From Mycobacterium cookii (lineage in GTDB: Bacteria > Actinomycetota > Actinomycetes > Mycobacteriales > Mycobacteriaceae), in NCBI RefSeq assembly GCF_010727945.1, contig NZ_AP022569.1:2604001-2668000 (forward strand): a DNA stretch of 64,000 nt. The letters are read 5' to 3'. A program made the position numbers and the translations under genes. Positions within the stretch are counted from its first letter, which is position 1, and each line of letters opens with the position of its first letter. Below are positions 53,519 to 61,608 of this stretch, piece after piece. The notes below the pieces were generated by a model that was given only the letters and a program-made list of their open reading frames with translations, was not told the origin of the DNA and did no database searches.

Positions 53519-54475
53519 TCAGCGCAGCTGGGCGCCGAGATCGGCGATGACCTCGCGGGTGCGTCGCTTGGATGCGACCAGCTCGTCGCGGGTCTCGCCG
53601 ATCGGCAACAGCCGCACCGACAGGTCGGTCACACCGGCGTCGGCGAACCGCCGCATCCGCGTCAGGATGGCCTCCTCGTCGCCGGCCGCGCAGATGTCGC
53701 CGACATCGCGCGCGTCACCATAGTCCAGCAGCCGCTGGTAGTTCGGCGACACCTCGGCTTCACCCAGGATCCTATTCGCGCGTTCTTTGGCTGCGTCGAC
53801 TTCGCTTGCCGCACAGAGACACACGGGTATCCCGGCGACGATTCGCGGCGCAGGCCGGCCGGCGTTGTCGGCGGCTTTGGTGATCCGCGGCACCACATGC
53901 TCGGCGACTGATCGCTCGTCGGCCATCCACAGCACGGTGCCGTCGGCATGCTCGCCGGCCAGGGCCAGCATCACCGGTCCGAGTGCCGCGACGAATACGG
54001 GCAGCGGTGCCACCGGGGCGAGATCGTTCGGGTTGTGCACTGTGAAGTGTTCGTTCTCGACGTCGATCTGGCCGGGCCCGGCGAACGCGGCGCGCAGAAC
54101 CTCCAGATAGTCGCGGGTGTAAGCGGCGGGCTTCTCGTAAGGCAGCCCGAGCATGTCCTGGATGATCCAGTGGTGCGACGGCCCGACGCCCAACGCGAGT
54201 CGACCTCCGGTGGCGGCATGGGTCGACAAAGCCTGACGGGCCAACGCAACCGGGTGCTGCAACTGCAATGGCACGACGGCGGTGCCGAGTTCGATGCGGG
54301 TGGTGCGGGTGCCCATCAGCGCGACAGCCAGTAGCGCGTCGAAGTCGTTGGGCACCTGAGGAATCCACGCGGTATCCATACCTGCGGCCTCGGCCCATTC
54401 GATATCGGCCAGCAGTTTGGTGACCTTGCGCGCCGAATCGCCCCGCTCGGCACCGATCATCACTCCGAGACGCAC
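53519..54475 (-). CDS. LLM-class F420-dependent oxidoreductase
   Basis: A 318-residue luciferase-like protein: VRLGVMIGAERGD, AGMDTAWIPQVPNDFDALLA, RIELGTAVVPLQLQHPVALA, LGVGPSHHWIIQDMLGLPY. The SHH and IPQVP segments fit the F420-dependent (MsnO8/G6PD-like) group. I chose the GTG with GGAGGG 4 nt upstream. It is a single-gene minus unit; a CGTTATC-N7-GATAACG dyad lies 19-39 nt upstream of its start. Likely reduces or oxidises a carbonyl or enol with F420. Confidence 0.87.
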   Translation of the reverse strand: MRLGVMIGAERGDSARKVTKLLADIEWAEAAGMDTAWIPQVPNDFDALLAVALMGTRTTRIELGTAVVPLQLQHPVALARQALSTHAATGGRLALGVGPSHHWIIQDMLGLPYEKPAAYTRDYLEVLRAAFAGPGQIDVENEHFTVHNPNDLAPVAPLPVFVAALGPVMLALAGEHADGTVLWMADERSVAEHVVPRITKAADNAGRPAPRIVAGIPVCLCAASEVDAAKERANRILGEAEVSPNYQRLLDYGDARDVGDICAAGDEEAILTRMRRFADAGVTDLSVRLLPIGETRDELVASKRRTREVIADLGAQLR

Positions 54476-54493
54476 GGAACCCTCCAAAGTATC

Positions 54494-54514
54494 GTTATCG
54501 CTGTTCGATAACGT
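54494..54514. promoter_or_regulatory. Dyad CGTTATC-N7-GATAACG upstream of an LLM gene
   Basis: A 7-7-7 inverted repeat, with AAGTA and TACTT extending the arms if one base is skipped. It is immediately upstream of the minus-strand F420-dependent oxidoreductase, in the 92-bp gap after the methyltransferase stop. It looks like an operator; the regulator is not identifiable here. Confidence 0.6.
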
Positions 54515-54567
54515 ACTTCTAAAAAACGAGAATGCCAATACCGCAGCCTCTGACCTGCAGAGATCAA

Positions 54568-55380
54568 CTACTTCCGGCAGACGAGCTCGCCGGCTGGGAT
54601 GGCGAACCAGCCATCGGGCGCCGCGGCCCACTCCCGCCACGCCGCTGAGATTTCCTCGAGTTCCGCGGGGGTCGCGAGCCCCGAGTCGAGCAACTGTCGA
54701 GTCAAGGCCGACTCGACGATCCGGTCCGCCCACATCCCGCCCCACCAGTCGCGGTCCTCCGGCGTCGCGAAACACCACAGGCTGCCCGTGGGCGCGATGT
54801 CGTCGAACCCGGCCTGCTGCGCCCAGGACAACAGTCGCCGCCCGGCGTCGGGCTCGCCGCCGTTGGCCCGCGCCGCCGTGACGTACAGCGTCATCCAGCG
54901 GTCCAGCGCCGGCAACTGCGGGAACCAGATGAAGCCCGCATAGTCGGAGTCCCGCACCCCGACCACGCCGCCCGGTTTACACACTCGCCGCATCTCCCGG
55001 AGCGCCTGCACCGGGTCGCCGACGTGCTGGAGCACCTGGTGGGCGTGCACGACATCGAAGGTGTCGTCGGGAAAGTCGAGTGCGTGCACATCGGACGTCG
55101 CGAAGACGATGTTCGACTGTCCACGAGCCTGCGCTTCGGCGCGCGCCAAATCCAACGCATCGTCGGTCATTTCGACGGCGGTGACCCGGCCGGGCGCGAC
55201 CCGCGCAGCAAGGTCGGCGGTGATGGTTCCGGGCCCACAGCCCACGTCGAGCAGTGACATCCCCGGTCGCACGTGCGCCAGGAGGTAGCCGGCGGAGTTC
55301 TCGGCGGTGCGCCGCCGGTGTGCGCGCAGTACCGATTCGTGATGCCCGTGGGTGTAGACCGCTTGCCGCTTACCTGCCAT
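54568..55380 (-). CDS. SAM-dependent methyltransferase (class I)
   Basis: A 270-residue Rossmann methyltransferase: motif I LLDVGCGPGTITADL, motif II VTAVEMTDDALDLA, motif IV FDVVHAHQVLQHVGDP, then MRRVCKPGGVVGV. The UbiE/Methyltransf_11-type pattern does not reveal the acceptor. It opens MAGKRQAVYTHGHHESVLRA; the His-rich start and RAHRRRTAENSA segment are typical of a mycobacterial group in secondary-metabolite and lipid contexts. Its promoter region contains two dyads (55399-55438), so it is probably tightly controlled. Confidence 0.88.
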   Translation of the reverse strand: MAGKRQAVYTHGHHESVLRAHRRRTAENSAGYLLAHVRPGMSLLDVGCGPGTITADLAARVAPGRVTAVEMTDDALDLARAEAQARGQSNIVFATSDVHALDFPDDTFDVVHAHQVLQHVGDPVQALREMRRVCKPGGVVGVRDSDYAGFIWFPQLPALDRWMTLYVTAARANGGEPDAGRRLLSWAQQAGFDDIAPTGSLWCFATPEDRDWWGGMWADRIVESALTRQLLDSGLATPAELEEISAAWREWAAAPDGWFAIPAGELVCRK

Positions 55381-55398
55381 AGCAACAGATTACGGCGA

Positions 55399-55419
55399 CT
55401 GTTTCATAATACGAAACAG
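55399..55419. promoter_or_regulatory. Dyad CTGTTTC-N7-GAAACAG upstream of methyltransferase
   Basis: A perfect 7-bp inverted repeat with a 7-bp AT-rich spacer (ATAATAC), 19 nt upstream of the methyltransferase start. It has the shape of a TetR- or GntR-type operator. The regulator is not adjacent. Confidence 0.65.
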
Positions 55420-55421
55420 AA

Positions 55422-55438
55422 GTCTCATATTTTGAGAC
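55422..55438. promoter_or_regulatory. Dyad GTCTCA-N5-TGAGAC upstream of methyltransferase
   Basis: A perfect 6-bp inverted repeat with a 5-bp spacer (TATTT), directly beside the previous dyad and 3 nt from the dipeptidase stop. It could be a second operator or, less likely, a terminator stem for the dipeptidase gene. Confidence 0.55.
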
Positions 55439-55441
55439 AGA

Positions 55442-56104
55442 TTAATCGACTGGGACGTCGAGGATCGGCCGTTGCGTTCCGGAGCCGGGCCCGTCGAAAT
55501 GCCACCACTCACCGGAGTACACCGACAGACCGCCGGCGCTCATTGCGTCGCGCAGTCGGCGCCGGTTCGTTTGCTGACCGGTGCTAACCCCGTCGGTGGC
55601 GAAAGCCGTTGCCCGCGGCGAGAAGTCGTCGAAGTCGGTGCCCATGTCGACGAGGCAGCGCGGACACTGCTCGGCCGTATTGCCCATCGTCACATCGACC
55701 GAACGCCCCGACTCGTGACTCTTCGCATAGTTGCCGGGCTTTGCCACCCACGCTGGGTTCGGCACGACGTTGAACATCTTGACCTGCACGTCGTGCGGCC
55801 GATAGCAGTCCCAGAAGACCAGAAAGTCTCCCGTCGCCGCCAGCGCCTTGGCGGCCGACGCGAGCCCATGTGCCATGGATTCGTGCACCAGGCAGCGGGC
55901 GTCGGCGGGATACAGCTGGACGTGGGTGAAATTGTTCGTCGTCGCATAGCGCAGATCGATCAGCGCGTTGGGGACCACCGAGCGGACGTCGACGAATCCC
56001 GCGGCACGTGCTTGAGCACTCAGCGGCGGGACGTCTGCGTAGGCACGGGCGGCGCCGCCGACGATGACGAGAAGCAGAGCAACAAGAAAACGAGCAACGG
56101 CCAT
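55442..56104 (-). CDS. VanX-like D-Ala-D-Ala dipeptidase (M15D), secreted
   Basis: A 220-residue protein with an N-terminal signal peptide (MAVARFLVALLLVIVGGAAR, cleavage near AYA-DV), so it acts outside the membrane. Metal motifs are SHESGRSVDVTMG (SxHxxGxxxD) and EWWHFDGPG (ExxH), as in VanX/DdpX dipeptidases, with DCYRPHDVQVKMF the conserved substrate-binding Arg region. It hydrolyses D-Ala-D-Ala, probably for peptidoglycan turnover, rather than vancomycin resistance since no VanH/VanA genes accompany it. Single gene. Confidence 0.87.
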   Translation of the reverse strand: MAVARFLVALLLVIVGGAARAYADVPPLSAQARAAGFVDVRSVVPNALIDLRYATTNNFTHVQLYPADARCLVHESMAHGLASAAKALAATGDFLVFWDCYRPHDVQVKMFNVVPNPAWVAKPGNYAKSHESGRSVDVTMGNTAEQCPRCLVDMGTDFDDFSPRATAFATDGVSTGQQTNRRRLRDAMSAGGLSVYSGEWWHFDGPGSGTQRPILDVPVD

Positions 56105-56135
56105 AGACCTCAGTCTGCCGTCAACGGGCGTGTTT

Positions 56136-56483
56136 TCAGCTCCAGTCGATGGCGGCCGCACGCTCCCGCACGTCCTCGACCCTGGCCGCGACGTGACTGG
56201 CCACCGCGCGCAACTCGTGTTCCATCGTCTTGGCCAGCGATTCGGCTTCGGCCACGATCTGCTTGAGCAGGTCCCGGTGGTCTTCGATCATCGTGATGGT
56301 CGCGTTCCTGATGGCCACCACCGCCGAACCTCGCGCCTCCGACGGCGAGAAACCGCCGGACAGCAACGGAGGGAGGGTCTGGCGCTCGAAATCTGTCATG
56401 TCGCGGGACAGGTGGACGTTGAAGGTCGCGCGGTACGGATCCCGATCGTCGAATTCGACACTGCATATCTTGAGTGGGTCCAT
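56136..56483 (-). CDS. Small helical protein of unknown function
   Basis: A 115-residue protein: a beta-like first third (KICSVEFDDRDPYRATFNVH) and a long amphipathic helix (IVAEAESLAKTMEHELRAVA, ARVEDVRERAAAI) that could form a coiled coil. No signal peptide. ATG has AAGGAA about 6 nt upstream. It is divergent from the P450 at 56616 and 31 nt from the dipeptidase gene. I do not recognise the family. Confidence 0.65.
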   Translation of the reverse strand: MDPLKICSVEFDDRDPYRATFNVHLSRDMTDFERQTLPPLLSGGFSPSEARGSAVVAIRNATITMIEDHRDLLKQIVAEAESLAKTMEHELRAVASHVAARVEDVRERAAAIDWS

Positions 56484-56615
56484 CAGCTGTTCCTTCTGCC
56501 GACGGGGGCGGCCCGCGCCCGCGTCGACGCCGAATTACATGTCTGTAGTTTACCTAGGTTTTCCGGTTCGCGCGAAGACCGCATTTATGCTGACGGGGCC
56601 GCCAAAGGAGGTCGT

Positions 56616-57842
56616 ATGACCGTCGGTACCGCTCCCCGCAGGATTTTCGACGCCGATCTTCCGACGCTGAGCTACAGCCCCGACGAGTCGCCCGCCGAGG
56701 TGTATCCCCGCTTCCAGGCAGCTCAACGGCAGGCGCCTGTCGCGATCGGGCCGATCGGACCCGAAGTGCTGTCCTATCACCTCGTGCGGTCCGTGCTGCG
56801 GGACGACCGGTTCCAGATCCCGCCCGGCATCGTCTTGCAGGCACAGGGCGTTACCTCGGGTCCGTTGTGGGACAAGGTCGTCAACAGCCTGCTGTGCGTG
56901 GAGGGTGAGACACATCGCCGGTTACGCGGTCTGTGCTCCAAGGCGTTCACCCCGCGGACCGTTGCGCGCTTGCACGAGGCGATGGTCGGAGTGATGAACG
57001 ATCTCGTCGACGAGGTCGTCGACGCCGGGCGCTGCGATGTGGTCGCCGACCTCGCGCGGCCTTACCCCGTCCCCATCATCTGCGCGTTGCTCGGCGCGCC
57101 TCGCGAAGACTGGCAACAGTTCTCGTCGTGGGCGGACGACATCTTCAAGGCCTTCAGCTTCACCGCCGACATTCGCCAACTCGAGCCCGTCGTCATGCGG
57201 GCCTGGCTTGAGCTCGACGACTACGTCGACGACATGGTCGCGCACCGCCGGCACAACCTGACCGACGACCTGCTCTCCGATCTGATTCGCGCCGAGGACG
57301 ACGGGGATCGTCTCGATGCCGCCGAATTGCGCATGCTCGCGGGCGGTCTGCTGTTGGCGGGCACCGACACCACCCGCAACCAGGTGGCCGCCTCGGTGCA
57401 GGTGCTCTGCGAACACCCGGATCAGTGGGAGTTGCTCAGAGCGCATCCCGACCTGGCCATGCAGGCGGTGGAAGAGACGATGCGCCACTCTCCGATCGCC
57501 GGCGGGACACTGCGACTCGTGGTCGACGACGTCGAACTCGGCGGCTACATCTTCCCGGCGGGCACCATGGTGCTGGTCAACACCGCGGCGGCCAACCGGG
57601 ATCCGACCGTCTACGACAACCCGGATCGCGTCGACATCACCCGCGAGGGGGCGCCGGCCATATTGACCTTCGGCGGAGGCGTGCACTACTGCCTGGGCGC
57701 CAATCTGGCCCGGCGTGAGATCGCCGAGGCGCTGAATGTGCTGACGGCTCGACTGCGCAACCCGCGGCGTGCGGGACCAGCGCCGTGGAAACCCGTCGTG
57801 AGCCTGAGCGGGCCGTTGACGCTGCCCATCGAATTCGACTAG
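56616..57842 (+). CDS. Cytochrome P450 monooxygenase
   Basis: A 408-residue P450: LLLAGTDTTRNQ (I-helix), ETMRHSP (ExxR) and FGGGVHYCLGANLARREI (heme loop). AAAGGAG is 5 nt before the ATG; a longer frame starting inside the opposite-strand gene was rejected. There is no adjacent ferredoxin. The neighbours (small unknown, AtoE-type transporter) give no clear pathway. Family is certain, substrate is not. Confidence 0.93.
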   Translation: MTVGTAPRRIFDADLPTLSYSPDESPAEVYPRFQAAQRQAPVAIGPIGPEVLSYHLVRSVLRDDRFQIPPGIVLQAQGVTSGPLWDKVVNSLLCVEGETHRRLRGLCSKAFTPRTVARLHEAMVGVMNDLVDEVVDAGRCDVVADLARPYPVPIICALLGAPREDWQQFSSWADDIFKAFSFTADIRQLEPVVMRAWLELDDYVDDMVAHRRHNLTDDLLSDLIRAEDDGDRLDAAELRMLAGGLLLAGTDTTRNQVAASVQVLCEHPDQWELLRAHPDLAMQAVEETMRHSPIAGGTLRLVVDDVELGGYIFPAGTMVLVNTAAANRDPTVYDNPDRVDITREGAPAILTFGGGVHYCLGANLARREIAEALNVLTARLRNPRRAGPAPWKPVVSLSGPLTLPIEFD

Positions 57843-57912
57843 CTCGCGGAGTTCTCGCCTACACCAATGTATTTCGACCAATCATGGCTGACCGGCCCAC
57901 TAGGGTGAGCCA

Positions 57913-59334
57913 ATGACGAGCCGGGAGCCTGAGGCCGACCCCAAACGCCGCGGCGTGCTGCCGTCCTTCACCGCGCTGTGCGTCCGGTATGTCGAACGCC
58001 TCATGCCCGACCCGTTTCTGTTCGCCGTCATCCTGACCCTGATCGTCGCCGCGCTGGTCGCCCTTTTGGTGAACGGCGCGGCGCCCAGCGGCATGCTCAA
58101 GGCGTGGTACGGCGGGGTGTGGGGACCGCAGAACATCTTCACGTTCGCGTTCCAGATGGTGCTGATCCTCGTGACCGGCTACACGCTCGCCGAGGCGCCG
58201 GTCCTGAAGCGGGCCATCGTCTACATCGCCGGAAAACCGTCGACGCAGGTCCAGGGAGCTCTGCTGTGCTTTGGCGTCAGCGCGGTGCTCTCCCTGCTGA
58301 ACTGGGGACTCGGGCTGGTGGCCGGTGCGCTGGTCGCCCGGCAGGTCGCCAGGCGCTTTACCGAAGCACATTTCGGCTACCTCATTGCGGCGGCGTTCAT
58401 GGGTTTCATCGTCTGGACGCAAGGACTTTCATCATCGATTGCGCTGGCGAACACGGACAACGGCAGCCCGATCAACGTAATCCACAAAATGACCGGCATC
58501 ACCGTGCCGCTGACGTTGACGATCTTCCAGCCCTACAGCTGGCTGTCGGTGATCGTCGTGCTGGCGCTGCTCGCAATCGCGATCTGGCGGATGGAGCCGG
58601 CGCAGAGCCTGGCGCCGGATGCCGCAGTGTTTGACGACGAGGACCGGCCGGTGGTCGAGGCCGAGGGCCCGAAAACGTTTGCTGAATGGCTGGAAGACCT
58701 GTGGATCCTGAACGTCCTCGTGTTCGCCGCGGGCATTGCCTACTTCTGCATCAGCGGTTTCGCGCTGAACATCTCGTCGATGATCATGTTGTTCACGATC
58801 ACCAGCGCGTTGCTGCACCGCACACCGATCCGATTCATCCGGGCATTCACCGACGCCGCGAAGGTGTCCGGTCCGCTGCTGCTGCAGTATCCGCTGTACG
58901 GCGGCTTGGTGGGCCTGCTCGGTTATCTGCCAACGCATGCGGCCACCGGGGCCAAGCCGCTGCAGACGCTGCTGGCCCAGGCGGTCGTCAGTGGTGCGAC
59001 GCAATACACACTGCCGTTCCTGACCTTCATCGGCTCACTGGTTATCAGCCTGTTCGTGCCGTCGGGCGGCGGACACTGGGCCGTTCAGGGCCCGATCGCG
59101 GTCGGCTCGGCGCTGGCGATCGGTCAACACTCGCCGGCCTATCTCGGGTTGATCTCCATGGCGGTGGCGGTCGGTGAGGGGGTCGCGAACATGGTCCAGC
59201 CGTTTTGGCTGCTGCCCCTGCTGGCGATTGCGAAACTCAATGTCCGTCAGGTGATGGGCTTTACGATTGTCGCGTTCGTGATCGGGTTGGCGGTGCTGGG
59301 TGCTACCGCTCTGATAGCGCCGTACGTAATCTGA
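57913..59334 (+). CDS. AtoE-type short-chain fatty acid transporter
   Basis: A 473-residue integral membrane protein with about 11-12 hydrophobic segments and the AtoE/TIGR00366 features: N-terminal VERLMPDPFLFAVILTLIVA, NWGLGLVAGAL, FVPSGGGHWAVQGPI and GVANMVQPFWLLPLLAI. E. coli AtoE imports short-chain acids such as acetoacetate and butyrate. Start ATG is 70 nt after the P450 stop. It may bring in short-chain acids or export products. It is the last protein gene before the tRNA cluster. Confidence 0.88.
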   Translation: MTSREPEADPKRRGVLPSFTALCVRYVERLMPDPFLFAVILTLIVAALVALLVNGAAPSGMLKAWYGGVWGPQNIFTFAFQMVLILVTGYTLAEAPVLKRAIVYIAGKPSTQVQGALLCFGVSAVLSLLNWGLGLVAGALVARQVARRFTEAHFGYLIAAAFMGFIVWTQGLSSSIALANTDNGSPINVIHKMTGITVPLTLTIFQPYSWLSVIVVLALLAIAIWRMEPAQSLAPDAAVFDDEDRPVVEAEGPKTFAEWLEDLWILNVLVFAAGIAYFCISGFALNISSMIMLFTITSALLHRTPIRFIRAFTDAAKVSGPLLLQYPLYGGLVGLLGYLPTHAATGAKPLQTLLAQAVVSGATQYTLPFLTFIGSLVISLFVPSGGGHWAVQGPIAVGSALAIGQHSPAYLGLISMAVAVGEGVANMVQPFWLLPLLAIAKLNVRQVMGFTIVAFVIGLAVLGATALIAPYVI

Positions 59335-59346
59335 CGTCGGCCGGGC

Positions 59347-59423
59347 TGGTGGCCAGGGCCGGGATCGAACCGGCGACCTTCCGCTTTTCAGGCGGACGCT
59401 CGTACCAACTGAGCTACCTGGCC
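59347..59423 (-). tRNA. tRNA-Phe (GAA)
   Basis: A 77-nt cloverleaf including an encoded CCA. Acceptor GGCCAGG pairs with CCTGGCC; anticodon arm CCGCCTGAAAAGCGG gives anticodon GAA; T arm contains GGTTCGATCC. It is the only one of the four tRNA genes here with a genomic CCA. Confidence 0.96.
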
Positions 59424-59481
59424 GGAAGGCACTGTGTTAACCGGATTGGGGTCCAACCGGAGTGCCTCACCACATATCTTG

Positions 59482-59555
59482 CGACCCTGACGGGACTCGA
59501 ACCCGCGACCTCCGCCGTGACAGGGCGGCGCGCTAACCAACTGCGCCACAGGGCC
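59482..59555 (-). tRNA. tRNA-Asp (GTC)
   Basis: A 74-nt cloverleaf with acceptor GGCCCTG/CAGGGTC, discriminator G and anticodon loop CTGTCAC (GTC). No encoded CCA (the next bases are CAA). Minus strand, between tRNA-Phe and tRNA-Glu. Confidence 0.96.
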
Positions 59556-59593
59556 TTGCTGTTACCACCTGCTCCGCGCTAGCGCGTCGCACG

Positions 59594-59666
59594 TACCCCC
59601 AACGGGATTCGAACCCGTGCTACCGCCGTGAAAGGGCGGCGTCCTAGGCCACTAGACGATGGGGGC
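59594..59666 (-). tRNA. tRNA-Glu (TTC)
   Basis: A 73-nt cloverleaf with acceptor GCCCCCA/TGGGGGT (G1-U72 wobble), anticodon loop CTTTCAC (TTC) and T arm GGGTTCGAATCCC. No encoded CCA. First tRNA of the minus-strand set Glu-Asp-Phe. Confidence 0.96.
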
Positions 59667-59777
59667 CAGAACCGAATCTCTTCGGGGGTACTCGCAACGT
59701 GGTTCGTTGGAGCCACGTCAGCTTAGGTCACCGGGTACCGAATCCTCAAACGGGCACACAGTATCCTTGTGCCTCGC

Positions 59778-59850
59778 GCCCCTATAGCTCAGTTGGTAGA
59801 GCTACGGACTTTTAATCCGCAGGTCCCAGGTTCGAGCCCTGGTGGGGGCA
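59778..59850 (+). tRNA. tRNA-Lys (TTT)
   Basis: A 73-nt cloverleaf with acceptor GCCCCTA/TGGGGGC, anticodon loop CTTTTAA (TTT) and T arm GGTTCGAGCC. It diverges from tRNA-Glu by a 111-bp gap holding both promoters, and lies 9 nt from the stop of the convergent fatty-acyl-AMP ligase gene. Confidence 0.96.
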
Positions 59851-59859
59851 CCGAAACGG

Positions 59860-61608
59860 CTAGCCGACTCGCGTCAGCCGGTCCTCGCAGTACAGCTGGG
59901 CGCAAGCTTGGCGTCGGATCTTGCCGCTGGTGGTGATCGGGATCGAGCCGGGCGCAACCAGCACGAGATCGACGGCGCGGATGCCGTGACTGATCGCCAC
60001 CGCCCCGTTGACGTCGCTCTTCACCCCGTCGACCCGGCTTGCGATCTCGTCGTCCGAGCTGCCGCGCACCTTGTACTCGACAACCAGGGCCACCTGCTCA
60101 TTGACGGCACCCGGAACCGAGATCGCGGCGACGCGGCCTCCGGTGATCTCCTGGACCGTCGCCTCGAGGTCGTCCGGATAGTGATTCCGCCCGTTGATGA
60201 TCAGCAGGTCCTTGATCCGGCCCACGATGAACAGCTCGCCGTCGCTGATGACACCGAGATCGCCGGTGCGCAGCCAGGGCCCCGCGGGTGTGCCGTCCGA
60301 CGGTTCGACGAGGTGCCCGGCGAACGTCTCGGCCGTCGCGTCGGGTCGTCCCCAGTAGCCCCGCGCAACGTTGTCGCCGCGCAGCCAGATCTCCCCGACC
60401 GCGCCGGCTGGTTGCTCGGTTCTGGAGTCCGGATCGACGATGCGGACGGTCGGCGACAGTGGAACGCCGTAGCTCACCAACGCGGTACCGGTCGAGTCGC
60501 AGAGCGGTTCGGCGTGGCCGGCCGAGAGCTTGTCGGATTCGAAGTGGACGACGTGCGGCGGCTTCCCCGGCGCACGCGCCGCCACGTACACGGTGGCTTC
60601 AGCCAGCCCGTACGACGGGCGAATCGCTTCGGGCCGCAGGTTGAATCGGGCGAACCGCTCGGTAAATCGGTCCACCGTCGCGACATGGACGCGCTCGGCG
60701 CCGCACACGACGTGGGTCACCCCGCCTAGATCCAGGCCTGCCATGTCGTCGTCGCTTGTTTTGCGCACCGCCAGCTCGAGGGCGAAATTCGGTGCGGGCG
60801 TGAAGGTTTGTGGCTGGGAGGCCATCAACTGCATCCACAGTGCGGGCCGGATCAGGAACGCCATCGGACTCGTCAGCACGCTGTGCATGTCGGCCAGGAT
60901 CGGTGCGCAGACCCCAATGAAGAGACCCATGTCGTGGTAGAACGGCAGCCACGAGACCACGGTGGCATCCGGCGGCGCGATACCGTCGGTGTCGCCGTAG
61001 TAGCCGGTCATCGCCTGTTCGAAGTTCGCCACCAGGTTGTGATGGGACACCATCACGCCGGCCGGCCAGCGCGTCGATCCTGAGGTGTACTGCAGCAACG
61101 CCGTGCCGTCCTGCGGGCTGCGTCCGGCGAATCCCTTTGTGCCACTGGCATCCAACGCATCGACTTCGAGGAACTTGGCGTTGCACGGCACTTCTTGTTC
61201 GCGCACATACTCGGCGACTCCGCCGGCAACGGCTGAGGTGGTCAGTAAGACGGTCGGGGCCGAGTCGGCCAGGATCCGGTTGACCCGTTCGTCGTGGAGC
61301 TTGACGTGCGGCACCGACAAAGGCACAGCGATAAGCCCCGCCTCGAAAGCGCCCAGCAGACCGACGATGTAGTCGAGGCTCTGCGGCGCGACGATCGCGG
61401 CCCGGTCGCCCGGCGCGCCGATCCGACGCAGCTCTGTGGCCACGCAGCAGGTCCGTTGATACAGCTGCGACCACGTAAGAGTTTCCGCAACACCATCCGG
61501 GTCGGCGTCGTAGTCGACGAAGGTGAACGCAGGTTCGTTCGGCTGCAGGATCGCGCGTTCGCGAAGCACGGCCGGTACGGAACCGGTTGCGGGGCCTGGC
61601 ATCGTCAT
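59860..61608 (-). CDS. Fatty-acyl-AMP ligase (FAAL, FadD-type)
   Basis: A 582-residue ANL ligase of the FAAL group: P-loop LLQYTSGSTRWPAGVMVSHH, SWLPFYHDMGLFIGV, PSYGLAEATVYVAAR, WLRTGDLGVISDGELFIVGR, DLLIINGRNHYPDDLEATVQ. The STRWPAG P-loop and GRNHYP motif separate FAALs from CoA-forming FadDs. Such enzymes adenylate a fatty acid and load it on a carrier protein. The ATG overlaps the hydrolase stop (ATGA) and has AAAGG 7 nt upstream. With the acyl carrier protein at 63587 and the desaturase between, it forms a JamA-JamB-JamC-like set. Last gene of the operon. Confidence 0.92.
   Translation of the reverse strand: MTMPGPATGSVPAVLRERAILQPNEPAFTFVDYDADPDGVAETLTWSQLYQRTCCVATELRRIGAPGDRAAIVAPQSLDYIVGLLGAFEAGLIAVPLSVPHVKLHDERVNRILADSAPTVLLTTSAVAGGVAEYVREQEVPCNAKFLEVDALDASGTKGFAGRSPQDGTALLQYTSGSTRWPAGVMVSHHNLVANFEQAMTGYYGDTDGIAPPDATVVSWLPFYHDMGLFIGVCAPILADMHSVLTSPMAFLIRPALWMQLMASQPQTFTPAPNFALELAVRKTSDDDMAGLDLGGVTHVVCGAERVHVATVDRFTERFARFNLRPEAIRPSYGLAEATVYVAARAPGKPPHVVHFESDKLSAGHAEPLCDSTGTALVSYGVPLSPTVRIVDPDSRTEQPAGAVGEIWLRGDNVARGYWGRPDATAETFAGHLVEPSDGTPAGPWLRTGDLGVISDGELFIVGRIKDLLIINGRNHYPDDLEATVQEITGGRVAAISVPGAVNEQVALVVEYKVRGSSDDEIASRVDGVKSDVNGAVAISHGIRAVDLVLVAPGSIPITTSGKIRRQACAQLYCEDRLTRVG

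Noticed and set aside
59347..59850. tRNA cluster as an integration site for a mobile element
   Set aside because: No integrase, direct repeat of a tRNA 3' end or change in gene style was seen on either side.
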